Assembly (NCBI GenBank): GCA_003524435.1
Contig: DQHP01000117.1
Span: 3,007 to 45,326, forward strand
Source of the DNA: Microbacterium sp.
GTDB lineage: Bacteria; Actinomycetota; Actinomycetes; Actinomycetales; Microbacteriaceae
Length of the DNA stretch: 42,320 bases
Direction of reading: 5' to 3'
Positions 7,369 to 15,370 of this stretch are shown piece after piece. A program made the position numbers and the translations under genes. The notes under the pieces are model-generated. The model saw only the letters and a program-made list of their open reading frames with translations, was not told the DNA's origin and made no database searches. Numbering within the stretch: the first letter of the stretch is position 1; every line of letters starts with the position of its first letter.

Positions 7369-9036
7369 ATGAAGCTCAGCAGATCAATGATCGCGATCGG
7401 TGCGATTGGCGCCCTCAGCGTCGGCGTGCTCGCCGGCTGCTCATCGTCCGCAAACAAAGATGGGAGCGACTCCGCCGAGTCAACCGCTGCCCTCACAATC
7501 GCCAAACCTGATGGCGCGATCACGACCGAGTCACACAACCCGTTCCTCGGTGACTCGTCAGCGTCGAAGTACGGCTACGCCAAGGTCATCTTCGAGCCGC
7601 TCGCGCTCGTGAACCCGACCGGCGACCTCGGCACCACGCCCTGGCTCGCCGAATCAGTCGAGTGGAACGATGACTACACCGAAGTGACCATCGTCCCTCG
7701 CAGCGATGTCACCTGGAGCGACGGCGAGCCCTTCACCGCTGACGACATCGTGTTCACGTTCGACATGTTCCTGGACGGCAAACTTACCGACGCCTCGGGT
7801 CTGAATTACCAGGGTGCGACGGTCGATGGTGACAAGGTCACGCTCGCCTTTGCCGACTCGAAGTACACCGCTCAGGCGCGCGTGCTGCACACACCGATCG
7901 TTCCCCAGCACATTTGGGAGAACATCGAAGACCCCAACACCGACCCCCTTACCGAAGAGGGCCTTGTCATCGGAACCGGGCCATACGCCCTGTCGAGCTG
8001 GACGACCGAATCGGTCACCCTCGCCGAGAACGAGGACTACTGGGGCGGCGACCTGGCAGTTCCCGAACTTCACTATGTCTCGTACGGCGATAACGCAGCC
8101 CTCACAACCGCACTCGCCTCCGGTGAAGCCGACTGGGCACAGGCATTCATTCCGCAGATTGACGCGAGCTACCTCTCCGTCGATGAGGACAACCACTTCC
8201 TCGTTTCACCGACACCCGGCGCCGGAACGCTGTTCTTCAACCTGCAGACCAAGCCCTTCAACGACCCCGCTCTTCGCGAGGCACTGGCGTGGTCGATTGA
8301 CCGTCAGGCGTACGTCGACGTCGCTCGTGAAGGTGCGAGCGAGCCGATCTGGAACGTCACCGGGCTGGGCGCGTTGCTGGAAGACGAGATCGCCCCCGAG
8401 TTCAAGGACGAGGAGTACGCCGTCGACCTCGACAAAGCGAAGCAGATCCTCGCTGACGCGGGCTACACCTGGAAGGATGACAAGCTGATCGATCCTGATG
8501 GTGAAGCGGTCTCGTTCTCCGTCTCGGTTCCCTCCGGCTGGAGCGACTGGAACACCGAGCAGGCACTCCTCGCAGAAGAGCTCGGCGAGGGCCTGGGCAT
8601 CGAAGTCAAGGTCGACCAGCCCGACTGGGGAGGCTGGGATGCTGCGCGTCAGGAAGGCACTTTCCAGGCGATCATCCACTGGTTGGAAGACACCGGAAAC
8701 GCATACGGCCTGTACACCTCGACGATGGATCCGAAGTGGATCGTCGACGACAAGGCGCAGTACAACTTCGGCCGCTTCGATGACCCGGTCGTGACCGAAG
8801 CGTTGAACACCTACGCCAACGCCTCCTCTGACGAGGACCGCACGGCAGCTGTGACCGTGTTGCAGGAGGCGTTTGTAGAGAACATTCCGGCTATCCCGCT
8901 CGGCGCACATCCGCTGCTGGGTGAGTTCAACACTCGTAACTACGTCGGCTGGCCGAGCGAGGATGACCAGTACGCGTCGGCTGATCCCACGCAGCCGGGC
9001 ATCGTGCAGATTCTGACGAACCTCGAATCGAAGTAG
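7369..9036 (+). CDS. ABC transporter substrate-binding lipoprotein (Dpp/Opp family, SBP_bac_5)
   Basis: 555 aa from ATG 7369, which has AAGGAG upstream; in-frame codons further upstream lack a signal sequence. It starts with a lipoprotein signal MKLSRSMIAIGAIGALSVGV and lipobox LAGC (Cys24), a Ser/Asp-rich linker, then the large family-5 binding fold: YAKVIFEPLALVNPTGDLG, WSDGEPFTADDIVFTFD (the family signature), GTGPYALSSW, DPALREALAWSIDRQAYV. Members bind peptides, but several bind cello-oligosaccharides or other glycosides. The GH3 gene at the end of this operon points to a glycoside ligand. A strong hairpin follows the stop codon directly. Confidence 0.92.
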   Translation: MKLSRSMIAIGAIGALSVGVLAGCSSSANKDGSDSAESTAALTIAKPDGAITTESHNPFLGDSSASKYGYAKVIFEPLALVNPTGDLGTTPWLAESVEWNDDYTEVTIVPRSDVTWSDGEPFTADDIVFTFDMFLDGKLTDASGLNYQGATVDGDKVTLAFADSKYTAQARVLHTPIVPQHIWENIEDPNTDPLTEEGLVIGTGPYALSSWTTESVTLAENEDYWGGDLAVPELHYVSYGDNAALTTALASGEADWAQAFIPQIDASYLSVDEDNHFLVSPTPGAGTLFFNLQTKPFNDPALREALAWSIDRQAYVDVAREGASEPIWNVTGLGALLEDEIAPEFKDEEYAVDLDKAKQILADAGYTWKDDKLIDPDGEAVSFSVSVPSGWSDWNTEQALLAEELGEGLGIEVKVDQPDWGGWDAARQEGTFQAIIHWLEDTGNAYGLYTSTMDPKWIVDDKAQYNFGRFDDPVVTEALNTYANASSDEDRTAAVTVLQEAFVENIPAIPLGAHPLLGEFNTRNYVGWPSEDDQYASADPTQPGIVQILTNLESK

Positions 9037-9044
9037 TTCCCCCG

Positions 9045-9088
9045 CCGCTGAGCCTGTCGATGTGACTCACACTCGACAGGCTCAGCGG
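9045..9088. repeat. 16-bp perfect inverted repeat (TCGACAGGCTCAGCG family) after the SBP gene
   Basis: CCGCTGAGCCTGTCGA (9045-9060) and TCGACAGGCTCAGCGG (9073-9088) pair perfectly. The loop TGTGACTCACAC can pair further (TGTG with CACA), giving a stem of about 20 bp. No T-run follows. It lies 9 bases after the SBP stop and before the ATPase genes of the same operon, so a role in partial termination or mRNA protection is likelier than full termination. The core also occurs in the coding start of cebF. Confidence 0.85.
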
Positions 9089-9122
9089 GCGATGGGTCAA
9101 CCCCTGCATGAAAGCGAAACCT

Positions 9123-9947
9123 ATGACAGACCCCCTGCTGTCCGTCCGCGACTTCTCAGTTGTGTACGACGTCGACCCGCCCGTTGAGGCGGTGAAGAAT
9201 GTCTCACTCGAGTTGCAGCGCGGCGAGATTCTCGGTCTTGCCGGCGAGAGCGGTTGCGGCAAGACCACGCTGGCGTACGGAGTGCAGCGCCTACTCAAGG
9301 CACCTGCGGTGATCACGAGCGGATCCGTCGTCTTTCACGACGCCGAAGACGGAGACATCGATATAGGCGGCCTTGGCGCCGAACAGATGCGCAGGTTTCG
9401 GTGGGACAAGATCTCGATGGTCTTCCAGGGCGCAATGAACGCGTTGAACCCGGTAGCCACCATCGGTTCGCAGTTGGAGGACGTGTTCGAAGTGCATCGT
9501 CCTGAGCTCGGCAGAAAGCAGCGCCGTGCCGCGGCGATCGAGCTGCTCGAGATCGTCAAGGTCGGAGCGCAGCGCATCCGTTCGTTCCCTCACGAACTCT
9601 CCGGCGGTATGCGTCAACGCGTGATGATCGCAATGGCGCTGGCCCTTCGTCCTCAGCTGATGGTGATGGATGAGCCGACCACAGCGCTGGATGTGCTGGT
9701 GCAGCGCGAAATCCTTCGCCAGATCTCGCAGCTGCGCGAAGAGTTCGGGTTCTCGGTGATCTTCATCACTCACGACCTTCCGCTGCTGCTGGAGATTAGC
9801 GATCGCATCGCGATCATGCGCGAGGGAGAGATCGTCGAACTCGACACTGCCGAGCGCATCTGGCATGCACCGAAGGATGAATACACCAAGACGCTTCTGT
9901 CATCGTTCCCACGGCTGACCGGAGAGAAGGGGATGGTGGTGCGATGA
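9123..9947 (+). CDS. ABC transporter ATP-binding protein (DppD/OppD type)
   Basis: 274 aa if started at ATG 9123 (MTDPLLSVRDFSVVY, where homologues begin); an in-frame ATG at 9108 adds MKAKP. Walker A is GESGCGKTT, Q-loop MVFQGAMNALNP, signature LSGGMRQR, Walker B LMVMDEPTTALD, and the switch His lies in IFITHDLPLL. It hydrolyses ATP at the cytoplasmic face to drive import through the two permeases encoded downstream. It is shorter than classic OppD (about 330 aa) and has no C-terminal oligopeptide-transporter extension with an iron-sulfur cysteine motif. It ends four bases inside the next gene (ATGA). Confidence 0.9.
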   Translation: MTDPLLSVRDFSVVYDVDPPVEAVKNVSLELQRGEILGLAGESGCGKTTLAYGVQRLLKAPAVITSGSVVFHDAEDGDIDIGGLGAEQMRRFRWDKISMVFQGAMNALNPVATIGSQLEDVFEVHRPELGRKQRRAAAIELLEIVKVGAQRIRSFPHELSGGMRQRVMIAMALALRPQLMVMDEPTTALDVLVQREILRQISQLREEFGFSVIFITHDLPLLLEISDRIAIMREGEIVELDTAERIWHAPKDEYTKTLLSSFPRLTGEKGMVVR

Positions 9948-10780
9948 GCATCCTCGAAGTTCGCCATGTCACGAAGATCTATAACGTTCGAGGTGCCGGT
10001 CAGCTCACCGCCCTTGATGATGTGAACTTCACGTTGCGCTCCGGGCAGACGATCGGCCTCGTCGGTCAGTCTGGCAGCGGCAAGTCGACAATCGCGAAGA
10101 TTCTCACGCAGCTAGAGACGCCGACCCGCGGTGAAGTGCTGCTCGATGACAAGCCCATTCCGCGTCACGGGCGGGGGCTGCGCACCTACCGACAGCAACT
10201 GCGCATGGTCTTTCAAGATCCGTTCGCCTCACTGAACCCGTACCACTCAATTCGCTATCACCTCGAGCGGCCGTTGCGCCTGGACAATGTGGTTCCCAAG
10301 GACGAAACAGAGCAAGAGGTGCGCCGCCTCCTCGAGCGCGTCCGCCTCGAACCGGACACGGTCATCGATCGCCGACCGCACGAACTCTCCGGCGGACAAC
10401 GTCAGCGCGTCGCGATTGCTCGCGCCCTGGCATCCCGTCCCAAGATTCTGGTCGCCGACGAACCGGTCTCGATGCTTGACGTCTCGATCCGTCTCGGCGT
10501 GCTGAACCTGCTCGCAGATCTGCAGCGTGAAGAGGGCCTTGGCGTGCTCTACATCACGCATGACCTGGCCACCGCTCGGCATTTCAGCGACGAGATCATG
10601 GTGCTCAACCAGGGCCGGATCGTCGAACACGGACCTGCCGACGACGTGATCCTCCGACCCCAAGACGCGTATACGCAGGAACTGCGGGCCGCGTCTCCTG
10701 ACCCCGAGCGATTCTTCGCCACGGCAGGCGGAGCATCCGCTGGCCACATATCTGCTGGCCACACACCCGGAGGTGCATGA
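9944..10780 (+). CDS. ABC transporter ATP-binding protein (DppF/OppF type)
   Basis: 278 aa. Walker A GQSGSGKST, Q-loop MVFQDPFASLNP (the form typical of OppF/DppF), signature LSGGQRQRVAIARAL, Walker B ILVADEPVSMLD, switch LYITHDLATARHFSD. It pairs with the preceding ATPase as a heterodimer. The start overlaps the preceding stop by four bases and its own stop overlaps the permease start, so the operon is tightly coupled. The last 20 residues are low-complexity, Ala/Gly/His-rich (ASAGHISAGHTPGGA), from a short duplicated segment GCTGGCCACA. Confidence 0.9.
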   Translation: MSILEVRHVTKIYNVRGAGQLTALDDVNFTLRSGQTIGLVGQSGSGKSTIAKILTQLETPTRGEVLLDDKPIPRHGRGLRTYRQQLRMVFQDPFASLNPYHSIRYHLERPLRLDNVVPKDETEQEVRRLLERVRLEPDTVIDRRPHELSGGQRQRVAIARALASRPKILVADEPVSMLDVSIRLGVLNLLADLQREEGLGVLYITHDLATARHFSDEIMVLNQGRIVEHGPADDVILRPQDAYTQELRAASPDPERFFATAGGASAGHISAGHTPGGA

Positions 10781-11871
10781 TGACCGCCGTTGAACCTCAG
10801 CTACCCGTTGTTGATCCACAGCCCAACATCGACGCCGTCGAGGTCGGCACCACCGCGACGAAGGCTGTCGCCGGTCGTTCGCGGATCCCCTGGCGCTTCC
10901 TCGGCGGACGCGCTGCGTTCTACCTCTTCACGGTGTGGGCAGCGCTCACGATCAACTTCTTCCTGCCGCGCATGATGAAGGGTGATGCGGTCACCCAGTA
11001 CCTCGCGCGCAACCGCAACGTTTCACCTGAAGCGGCCGACGCGCTGCGCGCCCTCCTGGGGCTCGATACCGACAAGAGTCTCTTCCAGCAGTACCTCGAT
11101 TACTGGGCGCTGATGCTGCAGGGAGACCTCGGCGTCTCGCTTCTGCATGGCCTCCGTCCGGTCACCGAAGTGATCAGCCAGGCGCTGCCATGGACGGTCG
11201 GACTGGTCGGCTTTGCGACGATTGTGTCATTCCTAATCGGCACCATCGGCGGCGCAGTCATTGGATGGCGGCGCGGGAGCCGCCTGGACATGTTCGTTCC
11301 CATCACGACGTTCTTGAGCACGATTCCCTACTTCTGGCTGGGCCTGCTCGCGATCGCCGTGTTCTCGGTGAACCTGGACTGGTTCCCCATCGGCAAGGCG
11401 TACGGCGTCGGAATAGCGCCGGGGTGGGACTTCGAGTTCATCGGCCAGGTCATCTGGCACGGCACGCTTCCCGCTGCGACGATCGTCATCGCGTCGCTGG
11501 GCGGATGGATGCTGGGAATGCGAAACATGATGCTCACCGTGCTGGACGAGGATTACATCACCGTCGCCCAGGCCAAGGGCATGCCCAACAAGCGGGTGCT
11601 CTGGCGATACGCTGCGCGCAACGCCGTGCTGCCGCAGATTCAGAGCTTCGCGCTGTCGATCGGCTTCATCGTGGGCGGCACGATTGTGATGGAGATGGTG
11701 TTCAGCTATCCGGGCGTGGGAAAGCTCCTTTTGGATGCCACGAACGCGAAGGACTACGCGCTGATGCAGGGCGTCTTCCTCGTCATCACCTTGTCGGTGC
11801 TCGTCGCGAACATCCTCGCTGACATCGCCTACGCATTCCTCGACCCGCGCACGCGCCAGACGGAGGCCTGA
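10777..11871 (+). CDS. ABC transporter permease (DppB/OppB type)
   Basis: 364 aa with six predicted membrane helices, the first at about residues 44-66. The cytosolic coupling loop carries the EAA-like motif near YITVAQAKGMPNKRVLWRYA. The FVGGTIVMEMVFSYPGVGKLL-type end (here IVGGTIVMEMVFSYPG) is standard for DppB. A long N-terminal extension of about 40 mostly polar residues precedes TM1. With DppC it forms the membrane channel for the ligand captured by the lipoprotein encoded at 7369. The gene begins ATGATG, overlapping the upstream stop; there are three bases between its stop and dppC. Confidence 0.92.
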   Translation: MMTAVEPQLPVVDPQPNIDAVEVGTTATKAVAGRSRIPWRFLGGRAAFYLFTVWAALTINFFLPRMMKGDAVTQYLARNRNVSPEAADALRALLGLDTDKSLFQQYLDYWALMLQGDLGVSLLHGLRPVTEVISQALPWTVGLVGFATIVSFLIGTIGGAVIGWRRGSRLDMFVPITTFLSTIPYFWLGLLAIAVFSVNLDWFPIGKAYGVGIAPGWDFEFIGQVIWHGTLPAATIVIASLGGWMLGMRNMMLTVLDEDYITVAQAKGMPNKRVLWRYAARNAVLPQIQSFALSIGFIVGGTIVMEMVFSYPGVGKLLLDATNAKDYALMQGVFLVITLSVLVANILADIAYAFLDPRTRQTEA

Positions 11872-11874
11872 GAA

Positions 11875-12966
11875 ATGACCACGATATCTGAACGCCGCAG
11901 TGGCGCCGGCGCCCCCGAGACGCTGTTACTTCGAACGAGCACCGCCGGTGCGGGCGGCAAACCGAAGCAGAGCCTGTGGGCGAAGATCACCGGTGCCTTC
12001 GCGATGTTCCGCAACGGAAAGTCGATCACGGGCCTGATCATCCTGGCCTTCTTCGTGTTGGTCGCGATCTTCGCTGACGTGCTGGCGCCGTTCTCGCCGA
12101 CGCAGATCGATAACTCCGCCAGGCTCCAGCCGCCGTCGGCCGCGCACTGGCTGGGCACCACACATATCGGTGAAGACGTGTTGAGTCAGGTCATCCACGG
12201 CACGCGCGGGGTGGTCGTGGTCGGCTTCCTCGCTGCGGCGATCGCGACGGTGATCGCCATCACGGTCGGTGTGATCGCCGGATACCTGTCCGGATGGAAG
12301 AGCGAGTCGCTATCGGCGCTGACCAACGTGTTCCTCGTGATCCCTGGGCTGCCGTTGATCATTATCGTGGCAGCAATGTTCGAGGATCCGCCGCTGGTGC
12401 TGATCGCTGCGGTGCTGGGCCTCACCGGCTGGGCATGGGGCGCGCGAGTGCTGCGCGCGCAAACGATGTCATTGCGCAACCGTGACTTCGTCCAGGCCGC
12501 TCGCGCAAACGGTGAGCCGCTGCGCCGCATCATTACCCGCGAGATGCTGCCGAACCTCATGGCGCTGATCGCCGCGAGTTTCGTCGGTACGGTGACCGCC
12601 GCAATCCTGGGGCTCACCACGCTGTCGTATATCGGCGTAATCCCCGTGACCACGTACAACTGGGGCACGATCTTGAACTGGGCCTCGGCTCAGGGGGCAT
12701 TCGGGCAGAACCAGTGGTGGTGGTACATGCCACCCGGACTCTGCATCGCTGCGATCGGTGTGGCACTGTCGCTGATCAACTTCGGCATCGACGAGTACGT
12801 GAACCCGCGCCTGCGCTCGGCCGGGGAACGGGCACGGGCAATGAAGAAGAAGGGCCTCGACGTCAACGACGCGGTCACTGCTGTGCGCACCAGCCCTTCA
12901 ACCACCAGCACCTCGCGCACCAGCACCTCAACCACCATCGAGACGAAAACAGAGAGCAAGAAGTGA
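11875..12966 (+). CDS. ABC transporter permease (DppC/OppC type)
   Basis: 363 aa. The N-terminal OppC leader and TM1 (SITGLIILAFFVLVAIFADV), the motif LAPFSPTQ, GTTHIGEDVLSQVIHGTR and the EAA loop DFVQAARANGEPLRRIITRE are diagnostic. The C-terminus carries an unusual tail of about 45 residues rich in Ser, Thr and Lys (residues 320-363, including TSPSTTSTSRTSTSTT), encoded partly by a 15-base-spaced direct repeat CACCAGCACCTC (12903-12914 and 12918-12929). The stop overlaps the GTG start of the GH3 gene (GTGA), so transporter and glycosidase are made together. Confidence 0.92.
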   Translation: MTTISERRSGAGAPETLLLRTSTAGAGGKPKQSLWAKITGAFAMFRNGKSITGLIILAFFVLVAIFADVLAPFSPTQIDNSARLQPPSAAHWLGTTHIGEDVLSQVIHGTRGVVVVGFLAAAIATVIAITVGVIAGYLSGWKSESLSALTNVFLVIPGLPLIIIVAAMFEDPPLVLIAAVLGLTGWAWGARVLRAQTMSLRNRDFVQAARANGEPLRRIITREMLPNLMALIAASFVGTVTAAILGLTTLSYIGVIPVTTYNWGTILNWASAQGAFGQNQWWWYMPPGLCIAAIGVALSLINFGIDEYVNPRLRSAGERARAMKKKGLDVNDAVTAVRTSPSTTSTSRTSTSTTIETKTESKK

Positions 12967-15233
12967 CGACGTCTGAAACGCTGATCCTGCCCTATTTGAA
13001 CGAGGGTTTGTCGATTACTGAGCGGGTCGCTGACCTGCTCGGACGAATGACGCTGGAAGAGAAGATCGGGCAGATGCTGCAGCTCGATGCGCGTGATGAC
13101 CTTGAAGATCACGTCCTGCGACGCCTCGTCGGATCGATTCTGCACACGTCACCGGAACGCATCGTGCGGGCCAATCAGCTGACCGCGCAGACGCGGCTGC
13201 GCATTCCGCTGCTTGTGGGTGAAGACTGCATTCACGGGCACTCGTTCTGGCCGGGCGCGACGATCTACCCGACCCAACTCGGCATGGCGGCGTCATGGAA
13301 TGCGCCGCTGCTAGAGAAAGTCGCGCGTGCGACGGCCGTTGAAGTGGCGGCTACCGGCATCCATTGGACCTTCTCGCCCGTCCTCTGTATCTCGCGTGAC
13401 CTGCGCTGGGGGCGCGTGAATGAGACCTTCGGTGAGGACCCGTATCTGATCGGCGAACTCGCTTCGGCAATGGTGCGCGGATATCAGGGCGAGGGCCTCG
13501 ACGACCCGACCGCGATCCTTGCCACAGCCAAGCACTTTGCCGGGTACTCCGAGACCCAGGGGGGGCGCGATGCGAGTGAGGCTGACATTTCGCGTCGGAA
13601 GCTGCGTTCGTGGTTCCTGCCGCCCTTCGAACGCGTCGCTCGTGAGGGATGCCGCTCGTTCATGCTCGGCTACCAGACCATGGATGGCGTGCCGATCACC
13701 ACGAACGACTGGCTGCTCAGCGACGTGCTGCGTGGCGAGTGGAATTACACCGGAACCCTCATCACCGACTGGGACAACGTCGGCCGGATGGTGTGGGAGC
13801 AGCACCTGCACGCTGACATCGCGCATGCCGCCGCCGCCGCGGTCACCGCCGGAAATGACATGGTGATGAACACACCCACGTTCTTTGAGGGCGCTCTGGA
13901 TGCTGTCGCCCAGGGCCTGCTCTCTGAAGACGCGTTCGACGCTGCCGTTGAGCGCATCCTCACGCTGAAGTTCGAGCTCGGCCTGTTTGAGAATCCGCGC
14001 ATCCCCGTTGAGGGGCTGGAGAAGATTGTCGGCAGCGCCGAGCACGCCGAACTGAACCTCGAGATCACTCGCCGCTCGCTTGTGCTGTTGGAGAATGACG
14101 GACTACTGCCTCTGCGCCCGCCTGTTCCTGGTGACACTCGGGAATCCGCATCGACCGCACGGGTTGCGGTCATCGGACCCCTCGCGGATGATGCGCAGAC
14201 ACAGCTCGGCGACTGGGCCGGCGGCTCAGGGCAGGCGGGCTGGCTGGATGGACAACCGCGCGAGATGATCAGCACTGTCCTTGACGGGTTGCGCGAGATC
14301 GCACCATGGGAGGTTGTACACGCACGCGGTGCGGAGATTCTCACGCTGGAGCCCGACCCCGCAGGTGCGACCTGGCCCGATGGACAGCCACGTCCTCCCG
14401 TCGTGAAACCGTGCGCGCCGGATGAGGCACAGATCGCCGAGGCGGTTGCCGCGGCAGAGGGCGCCGATGTGGCGGTCGTCGTTGTCGGAGACCGGATCGA
14501 GCTCATCGGCGAGGGAAAGTCGACCGCGACGCTGGAACTCATTGGCGGACAGAACGCACTGCTTGACGCCGTGATCGCGACCGGGACTCCGGTGGTTGTG
14601 GTGCTGCTGGCGTCGAAGCCACTGGTTCTGCCAGCATCCGTCGCGAAGGCCGCGGCTGTGCTCTGGGCAGCGAACCCAGGCATGCAGGGCGGGAGAGCAA
14701 TTGCCGAACTACTCACCGGGCAGGTCGAGCCGACCGGCCGTCTGCCAATCTCATTCGCTAGGCACGCGGGACAGCAGCCGACGTACTACAACCAGATTCG
14801 CGGACAGCACGGCGACCGTTATGCCGATCTCACCCAGTCGCCGACGTGGGCTTTCGGAGAGGGACTGTCGTATACGACGGTGGCGTACGACGACCTCGTT
14901 CTTGAAGACACTGCGCTCGCGGCATCCGACACCATCTCCGCGCATGTGACCGTCACGAACACCGGCGCGCGGCCGACGATCGAGACAGTGCAGGTCTACG
15001 TGCGTGACGAGGTGACGAGCGTGAGTTGGACCGATAAAGAGCTTAAGGCTCATCAGCAGGTGTTGCTGGCACCGGGGAAGTCCGCACGCGTGCGGGTCGA
15101 CCTGCCGGTGTCCGAATGCACGATTGTGGATGCCGGCGGCAACCGCGTCGTCGAGCCGGGGGCGTTCGCGCTACTCGTCGGTCCGAGCTCACGCGAAGAG
15201 GTGCTGCTGAGCGCGGCCTTCACGGTCGCCTGA
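12963..15233 (+). CDS. Glycoside hydrolase family 3 beta-glucosidase, cytoplasmic
   Basis: 756 aa from GTG 12963, which overlaps the permease stop; the open frame extends upstream but lies inside dppC. The GH3 N-terminal barrel has LGRMTLEEKIGQMLQL, RWGRVNETFGEDPYLIG, ATAKHFAGYSETQGGRDASE, and the nucleophile Asp269 in LITDWDNVG. The C-terminal alpha/beta domain follows (VAVIGPLADDAQTQLGDWAG, VVVGDRIELIGEGKSTATLE, with an acid/base-type Glu segment), then a fibronectin-III-like domain (VTNTGARPTIETVQVYVRD). No signal peptide is present, so substrate must be imported; the five coupled transport genes upstream supply this. Beta-glucoside or beta-xyloside cleavage is likely; exact specificity cannot be read. 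Confidence 0.92.
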   Translation: MTTSETLILPYLNEGLSITERVADLLGRMTLEEKIGQMLQLDARDDLEDHVLRRLVGSILHTSPERIVRANQLTAQTRLRIPLLVGEDCIHGHSFWPGATIYPTQLGMAASWNAPLLEKVARATAVEVAATGIHWTFSPVLCISRDLRWGRVNETFGEDPYLIGELASAMVRGYQGEGLDDPTAILATAKHFAGYSETQGGRDASEADISRRKLRSWFLPPFERVAREGCRSFMLGYQTMDGVPITTNDWLLSDVLRGEWNYTGTLITDWDNVGRMVWEQHLHADIAHAAAAAVTAGNDMVMNTPTFFEGALDAVAQGLLSEDAFDAAVERILTLKFELGLFENPRIPVEGLEKIVGSAEHAELNLEITRRSLVLLENDGLLPLRPPVPGDTRESASTARVAVIGPLADDAQTQLGDWAGGSGQAGWLDGQPREMISTVLDGLREIAPWEVVHARGAEILTLEPDPAGATWPDGQPRPPVVKPCAPDEAQIAEAVAAAEGADVAVVVVGDRIELIGEGKSTATLELIGGQNALLDAVIATGTPVVVVLLASKPLVLPASVAKAAAVLWAANPGMQGGRAIAELLTGQVEPTGRLPISFARHAGQQPTYYNQIRGQHGDRYADLTQSPTWAFGEGLSYTTVAYDDLVLEDTALAASDTISAHVTVTNTGARPTIETVQVYVRDEVTSVSWTDKELKAHQQVLLAPGKSARVRVDLPVSECTIVDAGGNRVVEPGAFALLVGPSSREEVLLSAAFTVA

Positions 15234-15238
15234 GTAGT

Positions 15239-15300
15239 CAACTTCGGCGGACTGGTGCAACTCTGGCGGCCATAATCAGGCGTACGGCCCGCCAGAGTTG
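15239..15300. repeat. CAACTCTGGCGG inverted repeat, probable terminator of the Dpp/GH3 operon
   Basis: CAACTCTGGCGG (15258-15269) and CCGCCAGAGTTG (15289-15300) are perfect 12-bp arms around a 19-base loop. A degenerate unit CAACTTCGGCGGAC (15239-15252) precedes them. The layout matches the cluster at 5230-5310 (both begin TAGTCAA, then two spaced units, then the inverted arm). It follows the last gene of the operon and precedes the SulP gene. Confidence 0.75.
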
Positions 15301-15370
15301 CGGCGCGGATCGCACGGATAGGGTGGAGTGGCCCCGCACGGGGCTCGCACCTGCTGCTGAAAGATCCCTC

